Shown here: piece by piece, positions 1-8,331 of the stretch
Position numbering within the stretch: the stretch's first letter is position 1
How the letters are laid out: every line of letters starts with the position of its first letter
Source: Thiogranum sp.
Lineage (GTDB): Bacteria > Pseudomonadota > Gammaproteobacteria > DSM-19610
Assembly (NCBI GenBank): GCA_030148915.1
Contig: JASBSN010000001.1
Location: forward strand, 1 to 35,667
Direction: 5' to 3'
DNA length: 35,667 bases
Translations under genes and position numbers: made by a program
The notes under the pieces: model-generated
Told to the model about the DNA's origin: nothing
What the model saw: only the letters and a program-made list of their open reading frames with translations
Databases searched by the model: none

Positions 1-80
1 CTCGGCACCAATCTTGCCTTATTCACTGACGTTAACCGGTCTTAACAACCGGCCAGTTGTCATACAGGGAACGTTAAGTG

Positions 81-686
81 ATGAAAAAACTCTCCACAAC
101 GCTTGTCGGTATCGCTCTGTGCGTTATCACACACTTCGCCAGTGCAGCGCTGGTCGCGCTACCCTCAGATCCCGGCTTCAGCACCGTCATCGGCTTTGAT
201 TCACTGGCTGATGACACTGACGTTTTCGACCAATACGTACCTCTGGGCGTCAAATTCCGCGACGCGTTATCAACCTTTGCCAGTGCATCGACCGACACCA
301 ACTCATCCCCGGGCGACACTACCAACGAGGAATTTCGCAGTCCGCGCAATGCGCTTGAAGCCGAAGATGTTTTTGTGCTGTTCGAAACCCCCGCCTTGCA
401 GGTCGGTGGCTATGTTAGAAACGAAGATCACACGAATAACGTTACACTTACCGCCTATGGATCCGATCTCTCTGTTTTAGGCTCGGTTACGATTGCTCCG
501 GGTGACGTGTTTCTGTTTCTCGGGGGCGAGGACAATACACCGATCGCGGCGATCAGCTTTACCGGCGATGACTTTTTCCTTGACGACGTTGGGTTTAATG
601 TCGTCCCCGTGCCCGCAGCTCTATGGTTGTTTGGCTCCGGTCTTCTGGGGTTGGTCGGGTTGGCTAGAAAACGTAAAAGAGCTTAA
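81..686 (+). CDS. PEP-CTERM-type secreted protein
   Basis: A 201-residue exported protein of unknown function. It begins with a signal peptide (MKKL, a hydrophobic stretch, then FASA before ALVALP). It ends with the sorting tail VPVPAALWLFGSGLLGL followed by a basic cluster (ARKRKRA), the gammaproteobacterial variant of PEP-CTERM. In that family exosortase cuts at the tail and the protein goes to the cell surface or exopolysaccharide. No exosortase gene is in the window. The middle (residues about 25-175) is acidic and probably beta-rich, and I recognise no catalytic motif. ATG at 81 is preferred over the GTG at 78 because AGGGA lies about 10 bases upstream. The tail is a confident call, the function is not. 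Confidence 0.85.
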   Translation: MKKLSTTLVGIALCVITHFASAALVALPSDPGFSTVIGFDSLADDTDVFDQYVPLGVKFRDALSTFASASTDTNSSPGDTTNEEFRSPRNALEAEDVFVLFETPALQVGGYVRNEDHTNNVTLTAYGSDLSVLGSVTIAPGDVFLFLGGEDNTPIAAISFTGDDFFLDDVGFNVVPVPAALWLFGSGLLGLVGLARKRKRA

Positions 687-840
687 CGTCGCCGGTTACC
701 GTTGTGCCGACACAGCGGGCATTTTCGTGGATGCGCTGCATATCTACTTTTTTACGCAATAGCCCTGCTAGCATTTAGTGATAGACGTCTGTCGGGGTAT
801 GTTTGCGCTACAATAACCCAGGAATGACGGAGGAAGGTTT

Positions 841-1097
841 ATGAAGACACGTCTACTGAGCAGAGCATTCGCCTGCTTTGCGGCGGCATCTTTGTCAGCA
901 CCGGCATCCGCTGCGGTTTACGTATTCCACTGATTGTTGGCCAGTGTCTCGGGTTGGATGTCAATTTTGATATCGGTAGCGGTAATAGCCTGACCGTGCT
1001 TAGCGTCAGTTCGGTGCCGGTACCCGCGGCTGTTTGGCTGTTCGGCAGTGGTTTGATGGGGCTGCTATGGGCAGCGAGAAAAAAGTCGCGTAAATGA
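841..1097 (+). pseudogene. Degenerate PEP-CTERM protein gene
   Basis: ATG at 841 follows a strong ribosome site (GGAGGAAGG) and opens a good signal peptide (MKTRLLSRAF, then PASAAVYVFH) that stops at TGA 931-933 after 30 residues. From about 936 another frame, two bases off, carries a complete PEP-CTERM tail, VPVPAAVWLFGSGLMGLL then ARKKSRK, ending at TGA 1095-1097. The two halves look like the ends of one gene whose middle was lost by an out-of-frame deletion: family members usually exceed 150 residues, and here only about 85 codons remain. A TACAAT hexamer at 809-814 could be its -10 element. Alternatives are an assembly error, or a live 30-residue peptide. Confidence 0.7.
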
Positions 1098-1199
1098 ACA
1101 TGGCATCTAATACGTAACTACTCCTTAAGTATTACGCTTACGTCCGGTAACAATGCCGTTGTAGAGTGATACGCGTCTGCGTTGTAACCAGGAATCAAC

Positions 1200-1619
1200 A
1201 TGGCGTGTACCTTGAAAAAACACCTTTTTGCCGGCGCGCTGTACGCCTTAACCGCCGGTTGCGCATTAATGCCACCACCCGCTGACACGGGTGCGACCGC
1301 CGGAGGGTGCCAGGTACAGGATCAAAAAACAGTCCGCGGAGGGCGGCAGGGTCTGCAAATGACCAACAGCTGTGAGCAGTGTGCCGCGGTGGCGTTTGCC
1401 TATACCGACAGCGATTCGAAGCGCACTGTAAACGACGCCTGTTATGTGCCGGCCGAGACACGGGTGATCTATTGGCGGGTAAACGACTATCAGATCCTCA
1501 GCCAAAAAACGTGCAAGCAGGCCGAGCGCGAGGGCTTTTCCGGGATCGACGCTGCGCAACGGCTGCAGGAAAATTTCCGTAGTGGACGATGCGAAATGGT
1601 GGGTGATTTTGCGGATTAA
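1200..1619 (+). CDS. Small cysteine-containing lipoprotein, unknown function
   Basis: A 139-residue protein with a basic start (MACTLKKH), a short hydrophobic stretch and a lipobox LTAGC, so Cys21 is probably lipidated and the protein anchored in a membrane on the periplasmic side. The mature part has cysteines near CEQC, DACYV, KTCKQ and GRCEM, which could form disulfides. I do not recognise the family. ATG at 1200 has AGGA about 7 bases upstream. It follows the degenerate PEP-CTERM gene by about 100 bases, and a short stretch before each start is alike (AACCCAGGAAT versus AACCAGGAAT). It ends 54 bases from the convergent phosphoesterase gene. Confidence 0.75.
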   Translation: MACTLKKHLFAGALYALTAGCALMPPPADTGATAGGCQVQDQKTVRGGRQGLQMTNSCEQCAAVAFAYTDSDSKRTVNDACYVPAETRVIYWRVNDYQILSQKTCKQAEREGFSGIDAAQRLQENFRSGRCEMVGDFAD

Positions 1620-1631
1620 TTGAGACAGTTT

Positions 1632-1651
1632 CCCGGAAGTCCTTTTCCGGG
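1632..1651. terminator. Hairpin between convergent genes
   Basis: CCCGGAA (1632-1638) and TTCCGGG (1645-1651) form a perfect 7-base-pair stem with a 6-base loop, in the 54-base gap between two converging genes. There is no proper T-run on either side, so a bidirectional terminator is only plausible. Confidence 0.35.
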
Positions 1652-1673
1652 CCGTTGCGTAGTACTACTTTGC

Positions 1674-3391
1674 TTAGTCCAGCAGCTCAAAGCTAAAGGA
1701 TTGGCTGGCTTCCTGGCCAAATTCGTCCTTCGATTGAACGACGACCGCGTGCAGTCCCGCCGTCAGGTCCGCGGGCAGCTCGTACTCCCATATATGAGAT
1801 GACGGCTGCGGCGAAGAAAAGGCGTCAGGCGTCCCTGTGTATTTGGCGTGTTGACGGACCATGAAGGGGTCATTGCGTAACACATTGCGCATTTCGAGGA
1901 ATTGGCCGCCGTCAAATGAGACGTTGACGCTGTCTCTTTCACCCCCATCGTACAGATTGACGACCACCTTGGTGCCGGGAATCAAGCGCCCCCGGTTGAT
2001 TGCCACGATGTTGCCGTCTGCATCACGGGTGCCGTCCAGCAACGGGTCGAGCACGATGCGCATCCGTTCGTTGAGGTTGGCGTTTTCGCCCGAGAGGATG
2101 AACCTCGGCGTCACTTTTGCACCGTCGAAGTCGAGGACATAATAGCCGTTGGGGTTACCATCCTGCATGGTCGCGGCACGCACGTCGGTCTCGTCACGAG
2201 GCCCTTTGCTCCATCCGTTGCCGCGTACTTCGGCCAGTGTGTGCGCTATCCAGGGCGATCCGTACCAGCCGTGCGTGTGGTTTATTTCGACTTTCCAGCT
2301 GTTGCTGGTGTCATGGCCGCTATCGCGTAGATGTTCTTAAAGGGCATCAGTAGCTCGAGCAGTTTGTCCAGGTTGACGGTGTTGATATTGTCGCCCATGG
2401 CATAGCGCTCGCCCTGGCCGTCCAGCGCGTTGGTGACCAGCGGGATATGGGTGGTGATTACGATGAGTTTGTCCTTATCGACATATTTCAGATCATTGGC
2501 CAGCCACTGCAACTGCTCTTCGCTGATATAGCCCCGATAACTGGTATTATCGTACTTGCCTTGACCCGCGCCCTTGTACTGAACGTTGTTGAGGGCAACG
2601 AAGTGTACCTGTCCATAGTCAAAGGAATAATAGGTTGGCCCAAAATGGCGGCTATAGGTCGAGGTGGCGAGTTTGTTGTCCGGTGATTCAAAATTAAGAT
2701 CGTGATTGCCGGGTACATTCCACATAGGAATGCCGATTTGACCGAACATTCTGTTATGACGCTCATACAGGCTTAAGGTGTCAAACACGACATCGCCGGC
2801 TGTCACCCCGAATGCCGCGCCGAACGGATTGCCCGCCAGCTCATTAACCACGTCTTCACGAATCATGTCCTGTTCTTCGTCGGTTTTCGCCTGGGGGTCG
2901 GCGAAGGCCATGGCCTTGAATTCACTCTTGACTTTGGCGCGCATTAGCGGGAAGTCGATCGTCGCGGGCAGCGGGCCGGTCGGCTCAATGACGTCGTATT
3001 TCCACTCGGCCACTGCCGGGGTGCCCTCGGGATAGTGAATGTAATAGAACTGCGGGAGGTTGTCGGCGTTCAGCGGCACATCGAAATTGGCCGGTTTGCT
3101 GATGGAAAGAATGCTTTCCGGCGGCAGCGCAATGGCGTATTCACCACGACCGTTGGTCCTGACCACATCGATGCCGTTGGTGACGCTGACATCGGCAATG
3201 CCCGGTTCGCCGCGGTCGGCAATGCCGTTTTGGTTGCGATCGACAAAAACCCTGCCATGAGCGATATCGGTCTGATCCGCAAGCGGGTCACGTGAGCGAT
3301 GGGGTCGGTCTTCGTGCTCCTGATGAGAATAGGCGCCCGCGCTGAACAACAGACACGCGGTGGACGCCGTCAAGGTCAAACGTGTAAACAT
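1674..3391 (-). pseudogene. Calcineurin-like phosphoesterase, frameshifted
   Basis: The reading frame is broken once. The 5' part (3391 down to 2282) has a signal peptide (ends GAYSHQ), an N-terminal beta domain (GRVFVDRNQNGIAD, typical of MetallophosN), then phosphoesterase motifs: ADPQ, AGDVVFD, PGNHD and TTHIP. It runs into a stop after NIYAIA. One base inserted near 2317 (GCGGCC to GCGGGCC on the coding strand) restores AGHDTSNSW and a continuous frame to 1674, including a C-terminal domain (TMQDGNPNGYY). The repaired protein would be about 572 residues, normal for periplasmic MetallophosN/Metallophos/MetallophosC proteins. The metal motif usually written GHxH reads GHDT here. Start ATG 3391 has GGGAGG upstream. 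It may be a true pseudogene or a sequencing error. Confidence 0.85.
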
Positions 3392-3408
3392 TGCTTTCCT
3401 CCCGGTAC

Positions 3409-3414
3409 ATTATA
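3409..3414 (-). promoter_or_regulatory. -10 element (TATAAT) of the phosphoesterase gene
   Basis: On the minus strand a perfect TATAAT lies 18 bases before the ATG at 3391, with the GGGAGG ribosome site between. No clear -35 hexamer is visible at the proper distance. The TSS would be close to the ribosome site, giving a very short leader. Confidence 0.4.
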
Positions 3415-3543
3415 AAAAGACGTAACCGACCCTCAGAGGAGCCGGGCCGTCAGGCTAGCGCCGCAATGTGTCGGAGGGGTGAAGGGACAGTGAAGGCTTG
3501 GTGACTGTACGGGAGTTAATTGGTGCGCAGTTGTTTGCGGACC

Positions 3544-5103
3544 TCAGTGGCTGGTGCCGGTGGAACGATGGGTCTTGTTGTAGACGTTATATTTGCCTGA
3601 CGGTTTGACCATCGGCAGGCGCTTGATCTCTTGCAAGGTGGCGGCGTCGTAGACGACCACGGCACCATCTCTGTCCCAGATACTCAGCAGCGCACGTCGG
3701 CCGTCTTTATCGAATTCGACGTGGGCCGCGGTTTTGCCCGGCGCCGGGCGCAGTGTCTTGACGATCTCCAGGGTGCGTTTGTCGATTACGTGTACGGCGT
3801 CGCGGTTGGGCCCGAAAAAGACGTCGGCCCAGGCGTAGGGGGTGTTCTCGTGGCTGCGCATGAAAAAGCCCGGTCCCAGGGTTTTGATGTGTTTGATGGT
3901 TTTCCAGGTCAACATGTCGATGATGCTGATTTCGTTTTTTTTCAGGTTCGGGGTTGCCAGCACCGGTCGGCCCTGGTATTCCCAGGTGATACCGGAGCCC
4001 AGATGCGGCATACCGGCGAGTTCGAGTTCGGCGATTTTTCGGCCCAGGTCGAGGTTGACGACCTGGCCCTTTTTGCTGTTCCGCGCCGCACCGATCAGCA
4101 GGCGGTAAGAGGGGTCGAAGAAGAAGTCATCCAGATAGTCATCGAGCAGGATGCGGCGCACCGGAAGCCGTCCCTGCTGGCGGGCAACGCCTTCCTCCAG
4201 GCGGTAGTCGTGCATTGGGCCGTTATATATCGGCAGTGGGTCATCGTTGTAGGGAATCTCCCAGACTTCGGGCAGGTCTTTGAGTGCGACAATAAAACTG
4301 TGGCGCGGTGCGGCGTCATACACGGCGCTGACCCGGGAGCTATGCCCCTTGCCGTCCTCCGCCTGGATGACTTTGAGCGGGGAGAGATCCCCGGCGTCCA
4401 GCAGGACCAAGGTATGCGGCAGATAGTTGGCCACCATGACATAACGTCCGTCGGCAGAGACCGCCAGGTTGCGCGTGTTGATGCCGGCGCGCACTTCACT
4501 CACTACTTTCAGATTCCACAGGTCGAACTTGCTGATCCAGCCGTCGCGTGAGGCGAAGTACACGTAACGGCCCTCGGGTGAAAACTTGGGCCCGCCGTGC
4601 AAGGCATAGTGGGTCTTGAAGCGGTAAATCGGCTCCATGCGGTCCCCGTCAAGGATGGTGGCATGATGGTCGCCCAGTTCCACGACCACGAACAGGTTCA
4701 TCGGGTCGGCGTCATAGACGGGCCGATCGGCGAGGGCGCTGTCGGGCACCAGCAGCTTGTGCGACTCGCGGATTCGGGTCAGGTCCCAGATGGGCGCTGT
4801 CTCCGGCGGGGTATAAATGAGTTCCACCAGCGATTGAATTGCAGCGCGGTCGAGTTTGTCGGCAAAGGCCGGCATCTGCGTGGCCGGGCGCCCCCCGGTA
4901 ATCACCTGCGCCGCTTCACGCGGGGTCAGTCGAGCGAGGTTCTCCGGCAGCAACGCCGGGCCCATGGCGCCCAGCCGTTGTTCGCCGTGGCATCCGGCAC
5001 AGTGTTTCTGGTAGTGCGCCAGTGCCGCGGCGTGGCTGTCCGGGGCGAGCATAAGAGCCGCCGTGGCGAGCAGCCCTACATTCAGTAGCCGCGCACCGGT
5101 CAC
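3544..5103 (-). CDS. nirN: Dihydro-heme d1 dehydrogenase NirN
   Basis: A periplasmic c-type cytochrome fused to a cd1-type eight-bladed propeller, about 519 residues. In the known family NirN carries out the last step of heme d1 synthesis, oxidising dihydro-heme d1 in the periplasm. Seen here: a signal peptide ending DSHA, heme c site CAGCH (residues about 35-39), then a NirS-like propeller with ALHGGPKFSPEGRYV near the expected d1 ligand, GFFMRSHENTPYAW, and the closing PSGKYNVYNKTH. It is distinguished from NirS by sequence and by its position after nirJ. I choose GTG at 5103 because it overlaps the nirJ stop as GTGA; an ATG at 5151 would add 16 unlikely residues. It is the last gene of the nir unit. 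Confidence 0.88.
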   Translation of the reverse strand: MTGARLLNVGLLATAALMLAPDSHAAALAHYQKHCAGCHGEQRLGAMGPALLPENLARLTPREAAQVITGGRPATQMPAFADKLDRAAIQSLVELIYTPPETAPIWDLTRIRESHKLLVPDSALADRPVYDADPMNLFVVVELGDHHATILDGDRMEPIYRFKTHYALHGGPKFSPEGRYVYFASRDGWISKFDLWNLKVVSEVRAGINTRNLAVSADGRYVMVANYLPHTLVLLDAGDLSPLKVIQAEDGKGHSSRVSAVYDAAPRHSFIVALKDLPEVWEIPYNDDPLPIYNGPMHDYRLEEGVARQQGRLPVRRILLDDYLDDFFFDPSYRLLIGAARNSKKGQVVNLDLGRKIAELELAGMPHLGSGITWEYQGRPVLATPNLKKNEISIIDMLTWKTIKHIKTLGPGFFMRSHENTPYAWADVFFGPNRDAVHVIDKRTLEIVKTLRPAPGKTAAHVEFDKDGRRALLSIWDRDGAVVVYDAATLQEIKRLPMVKPSGKYNVYNKTHRSTGTSH

Positions 5104-6329
5104 GGTTGCTCGACGTCCACCGGCAGGCCGAGCCTGCGCGGTCGCCGCCACGGGGTGACCGCCAGGCGCGCCGGTCTGTCGGTGACGCCGATTTCCTCGT
5201 CACTGAGATAACAGCCCGGGTCTTCGGCCCAGGGGTTGCCGGTCAGCTGCCAGGCGCGGGTGCGGCTGTTGCCGCCGCACAGATCGAGAAAGCGGCAGTC
5301 CGCGCAGCGCCCTTCGAGCGGCCGCTGTGGTCGCTTCAGCCCCGCCATCAGGGGGTCGCTGGTATCCGCCCAAATGGCCGAAAAAGGTCGTTCGCGCACG
5401 TTGCCCAACGTGTAATCCCACCACATGGTGTCCGGGTGTACGTTGCCGAGGTTATCGATATTGGCAATGTTGACTCCGGAGGCGTTGCCACCCCAGCGGC
5501 GCAGCAGGTTTTGCAGCAGGGGGGCCTTGTCGGGGAAACGTTGTTTCACCCACTGCAACAGGTAAGGGCCGTCGGCGTCGTTGTTGCCGGTGACAAATTC
5601 CGCCGCCTGGCCGGCCACCACCTGCTGCCAGCAGGTTTCAAACAGCAGGTTCATGGCCGCGCGGGTCATTTGGTGCTGTACATCGCTGGCGCGGTTGCGG
5701 TTGCCGCGACCGGCGTAGTTCAGGTGCGAGAGGTAGAACTTGTCGATAGCTTCCTCTTCCATCAGTGCCAGCAATCCCGGCAGGTCGTCGGCGTTGTCGC
5801 GCGTCAGGGTAAAGCGCAGTCCGACCTTGATGCCGGCATCACGGCACAGGCGAATGCCCCGCAGCGCCGCGTCGAACGAACCCGCCTTGCGCCGAAACCG
5901 GTCGTGCGTGTCGCGCAAACCGTCCAGGCTGATACCCACATAGTCGTAGCCGACCGCGGCGATTGCAGCGATGTTGTCGGTGTCGATCAGCGTGCCGTTG
6001 CTGGACAGGCCGACATAAAAGCCCATGGCTTTGGCGTGGGCGGACAGAGCGAAAATATCCTCGCGCAGCAGCGGCTCACCGCCGGAAAGAATCAGCACCG
6101 GCACGCCGAAGCGTTGCAGATCGTGCATCACCTCCAGTGCTTCGTCGTGCTCCAGTTCACCGCTGAACGGGCGGTCGGCGGAGGTCGCATAGCAGTGCTT
6201 GCAGGTCAGGTTGCAGCGGCGTATCAGGTTCCAGATCACCACCGGCCCGGTGGGCGGTGCGGGCGCACTCCGGGTGGCGCTCGGTGGTGCGCCGGCCAGC
6301 TGCTGCAGATAACGGGTGAGGCGGAACAT
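5100..6329 (-). CDS. nirJ: Heme d1 biosynthesis radical SAM protein NirJ
   Basis: A 409-residue cytoplasmic radical SAM enzyme. NirJ removes propionate side chains from 12,18-didecarboxysiroheme to make the oxo groups of the d1 precursor. The radical SAM cluster site is RRCNLTCKHCYA (Cys39, Cys43, Cys46), followed by SGGEPLL and GLSSNG. The C-terminal part has further cysteines (CADCRFLDLCGG and DPGCYL), as expected for the SPASM/Twitch-like second cluster of the family. Length is normal. ATG at 6329 lies 10 bases after the nirGH stop with GGAG (of GAAGGAGTCC) just upstream. Its stop overlaps the start of nirN. Confidence 0.93.
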   Translation of the reverse strand: MFRLTRYLQQLAGAPPSATRSAPAPPTGPVVIWNLIRRCNLTCKHCYATSADRPFSGELEHDEALEVMHDLQRFGVPVLILSGGEPLLREDIFALSAHAKAMGFYVGLSSNGTLIDTDNIAAIAAVGYDYVGISLDGLRDTHDRFRRKAGSFDAALRGIRLCRDAGIKVGLRFTLTRDNADDLPGLLALMEEEAIDKFYLSHLNYAGRGNRNRASDVQHQMTRAAMNLLFETCWQQVVAGQAAEFVTGNNDADGPYLLQWVKQRFPDKAPLLQNLLRRWGGNASGVNIANIDNLGNVHPDTMWWDYTLGNVRERPFSAIWADTSDPLMAGLKRPQRPLEGRCADCRFLDLCGGNSRTRAWQLTGNPWAEDPGCYLSDEEIGVTDRPARLAVTPWRRPRRLGLPVDVEQP

Positions 6330-6339
6330 GGGGACTCCT

Positions 6340-7329
6340 TCAGGCGGCCAGCTGCAGCCCGGTTTTTTTCAGCACCGCGCTGCTGAAGAGGATCTCGTGG
6401 CCGTGGCAGAAGCGCCCGAGTCGTTGTTGAATCTGTTCGGCCTTGGCGTTCACCACCTCGCGGTCGCTACCGTGCAGCATGGCGAACAGGTTGTACGGCC
6501 ATACGCCGGCGTGGCGCGGACGCAGATAACAGTGGCTGACGCAGTCCAGGGCGCCGATTTCCTGGCCGAGCGTTGCGGCCATGTCATCGGGTACATCCCA
6601 GACACTCATGCCGTTACCGCGCAGACCCAGGCGGTAGTGATTGGGAACAGCGCCGATGCGCCTTATGACGCCGGCGGCGAGCATTGCACCCAATCGGGCG
6701 AGAACCTGTTGGGCATCGCTGCCCACCTGCCGTGCTATTACCGACCAGGGGTCGGTGCACAGCGGCAGGCCGGCCTGGGTGGCGCGCAGTAACTGCCGGT
6801 CGAGCGCATCGGCCCGCCAGTTCTCAGGCGTGACTTCGCTCTGCGCGGCGGGCCGGGTATCGATATGGCCGTTGGCGTCGAGCTGCAGCCACAGGCCAAG
6901 ATAGAAGGCCTGGCGGCGGGGAAAGTTATACACCGGCAGAGCGGTGCGCTGTTGGATTTCCGCTATCGCTGCGGCGATGCCGCCGGGTTGTTCGCTGGCG
7001 ATCACAAACCACATGTTCAGGCGGTGCTCGCGGCGGTAATTGTGCGCCACCGCCGGCAGGGCGTTGACCTCGGCGGTGACCTGGGGGTAGCGCTGCGGCG
7101 GAACTTCCAGCGCCGCCAGCGTCACCTCGCCACCCAGGCGCTCGGCATCGAATAGCGGGCCGAAGCGGCTCAGCAGACCGCGTTGCAATAACCCGTCAAT
7201 GGTATCGATCAGCCTGGCTTGGCGTGTACCCAGATGCTGCGCGAGTTCGGCGTAAGGTTCTGCCGTTAGCGGGAAACCGCCCTGAAAGCGGTTGATGAAA
7301 GCGCGCTCCAGTGGGCTTAACGGGCTCAT
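6340..7329 (-). CDS. nirGH: Fused siroheme decarboxylase subunits NirG-NirH
   Basis: A 329-residue protein made of two AsnC/Lrp-like siroheme decarboxylase halves. The N-terminal half (about 1-150) is of the NirD/NirG type with helix-turn-helix-like start and HNYRREHRLNMWFVI. The C-terminal half (about 165-329) is of the NirL/NirH type with CYLRPRHAGVWPYNLF and LHG. NirD/L/G/H proteins decarboxylate siroheme to 12,18-didecarboxysiroheme. The name follows the order D-L-G-H known from Pseudomonas aeruginosa, since separate nirD and nirL genes precede it; a NirDL-type fusion by sequence is possible. ATG at 7329 overlaps the nirL stop as ATGA; a 30-residue upstream extension inside nirL is rejected. 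Confidence 0.85.
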   Translation of the reverse strand: MSPLSPLERAFINRFQGGFPLTAEPYAELAQHLGTRQARLIDTIDGLLQRGLLSRFGPLFDAERLGGEVTLAALEVPPQRYPQVTAEVNALPAVAHNYRREHRLNMWFVIASEQPGGIAAAIAEIQQRTALPVYNFPRRQAFYLGLWLQLDANGHIDTRPAAQSEVTPENWRADALDRQLLRATQAGLPLCTDPWSVIARQVGSDAQQVLARLGAMLAAGVIRRIGAVPNHYRLGLRGNGMSVWDVPDDMAATLGQEIGALDCVSHCYLRPRHAGVWPYNLFAMLHGSDREVVNAKAEQIQQRLGRFCHGHEILFSSAVLKKTGLQLAA

Positions 7330-7859
7330 GACGAGGCTTCCCTGGGGGTATCCAGCGTGGTGTAACGGGCGCCGTTTTGTTTGAAGCAGCGCTGACTGAA
7401 CAGCACCTGGTGGGCGCAACCCTGCATGCCGCCGCTGTGCAGCAGCTGGTCGACCCGTGCCAGTACCTGGAGGCGGTCACGGCCGTGGATCATGGTGAAC
7501 AGATTGTAGGGCCAGTCCGGCAGACGCCGGGGGCGGCGGTAGCACAGCGTCACGAACGGCATCGCGCCAAGCCGGCAACCGGTCGCGCCGACGTTGTCGT
7601 CCGCCACGTCCCACACCACCATGCCGTTGGCGCGGTAGCCGAGCGCGCGGTGGCGGACCACCACGCCCATGCGCTTGATAATGCCCTGCTCCTGCAGGCT
7701 CTGTAGGCGCGCGATCACCTCGTCTTCGCCGATACCGAGTTGCTTGCCGATATGGGCATAGGGTTGCAGCACCAGGGGCAGACCGCGCTCCACGGCTTGC
7801 AGCAGGCGGCGGTTCACGGCGTCTTCCAGCGCCGGGTGGGGCGTTACGTTCATGTCCAT
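7326..7859 (-). CDS. nirL: Siroheme decarboxylase subunit NirL
   Basis: A 177-residue AsnC/Lrp-family protein acting in siroheme decarboxylation during heme d1 synthesis, probably paired with NirD. It has the NirL/NirH signature CYRRPRRLPDWPYNLFTM and HG, an N-terminal helix-turn-helix-like segment (PYAHIGKQLGIGEDEVIARL) and RANGMVVWDV. The last 15 residues (YTTLDTPREASS) look like a free tail. Two ATGs fit: 7859, or 7853, which overlaps the nirD stop as ATGA. Both give almost the same protein. NirL rather than NirH is assigned from gene order only, so the letter is less sure than the family. Confidence 0.85.
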   Translation of the reverse strand: MDMNVTPHPALEDAVNRRLLQAVERGLPLVLQPYAHIGKQLGIGEDEVIARLQSLQEQGIIKRMGVVVRHRALGYRANGMVVWDVADDNVGATGCRLGAMPFVTLCYRRPRRLPDWPYNLFTMIHGRDRLQVLARVDQLLHSGGMQGCAHQVLFSQRCFKQNGARYTTLDTPREASS

Positions 7860-8320
7860 TGCAGGCGGAATCCCAGGTCAATGAAATAGTCTTCGAGCAT
7901 TGGCAGATCGAGCACTTCCAGGCCGCTGCGAGCGCGGATGTCAGCCAGTACCTCGCCGAGGTGGGCACGGTCCGGCGCCGTGACCACAAACCACAGGTTG
8001 TAGTGGTGTTCGCGCTGATAGTTGTGGTTGACCTCCGGGTACTCGCTGACCAGGGCGGCGATCGTTTCCAGGCGCGCGGAGGGCGCCGCCACGGCGGCCA
8101 GCGTGCTGGCGCCGATACGGTTGGGGTGCAGCACCGGCCCGACGCGACTGACCACCCCGGCGGCCTGCAGGTGGCGCAGGGTCTCGACGACGGCCGTTTC
8201 GCTGATACCCAGTTGCCGGGCAATAGACGCGTAGGGGCGCGGCTCGAGCGGAAAGCCGTGCTGGAACTCGTCCAGCAGCCGTTGCTCGGTGGGTGTCAGT
8301 GCCAACGCCGGTGTGTTCAT
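7850..8320 (-). CDS. nirD: Siroheme decarboxylase subunit NirD
   Basis: A 156-residue AsnC/Lrp-like protein of the NirD/NirG type: an N-terminal helix-turn-helix-like region (PYASIARQLGISETAVVETL) followed by the typical NHNYQREHHYNLWFVV, whose histidines and arginine correspond to the substrate-contacting region of the family. With NirL it should take both acetate side chains of siroheme down to methyl groups. The ATG at 8320 is chosen because GAGG lies 9 bases upstream; a GTG at 8335 that overlaps the nirF stop as GTGA is the alternative. The letter D comes from gene order (after nirF, before nirL). Confidence 0.85.
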   Translation of the reverse strand: MNTPALALTPTEQRLLDEFQHGFPLEPRPYASIARQLGISETAVVETLRHLQAAGVVSRVGPVLHPNRIGASTLAAVAAPSARLETIAALVSEYPEVNHNYQREHHYNLWFVVTAPDRAHLGEVLADIRARSGLEVLDLPMLEDYFIDLGFRLQWT

Positions 8321-8331
8321 CGTTGTGGACC

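Noticed and set aside
3631-4551. 306-codon plus-strand frame
   Set aside because: Antisense to nirN; no recognisable motif or ribosome site.
5106-6386. 426-codon plus-strand frame
   Set aside because: Antisense to nirJ, which has clear radical SAM motifs.
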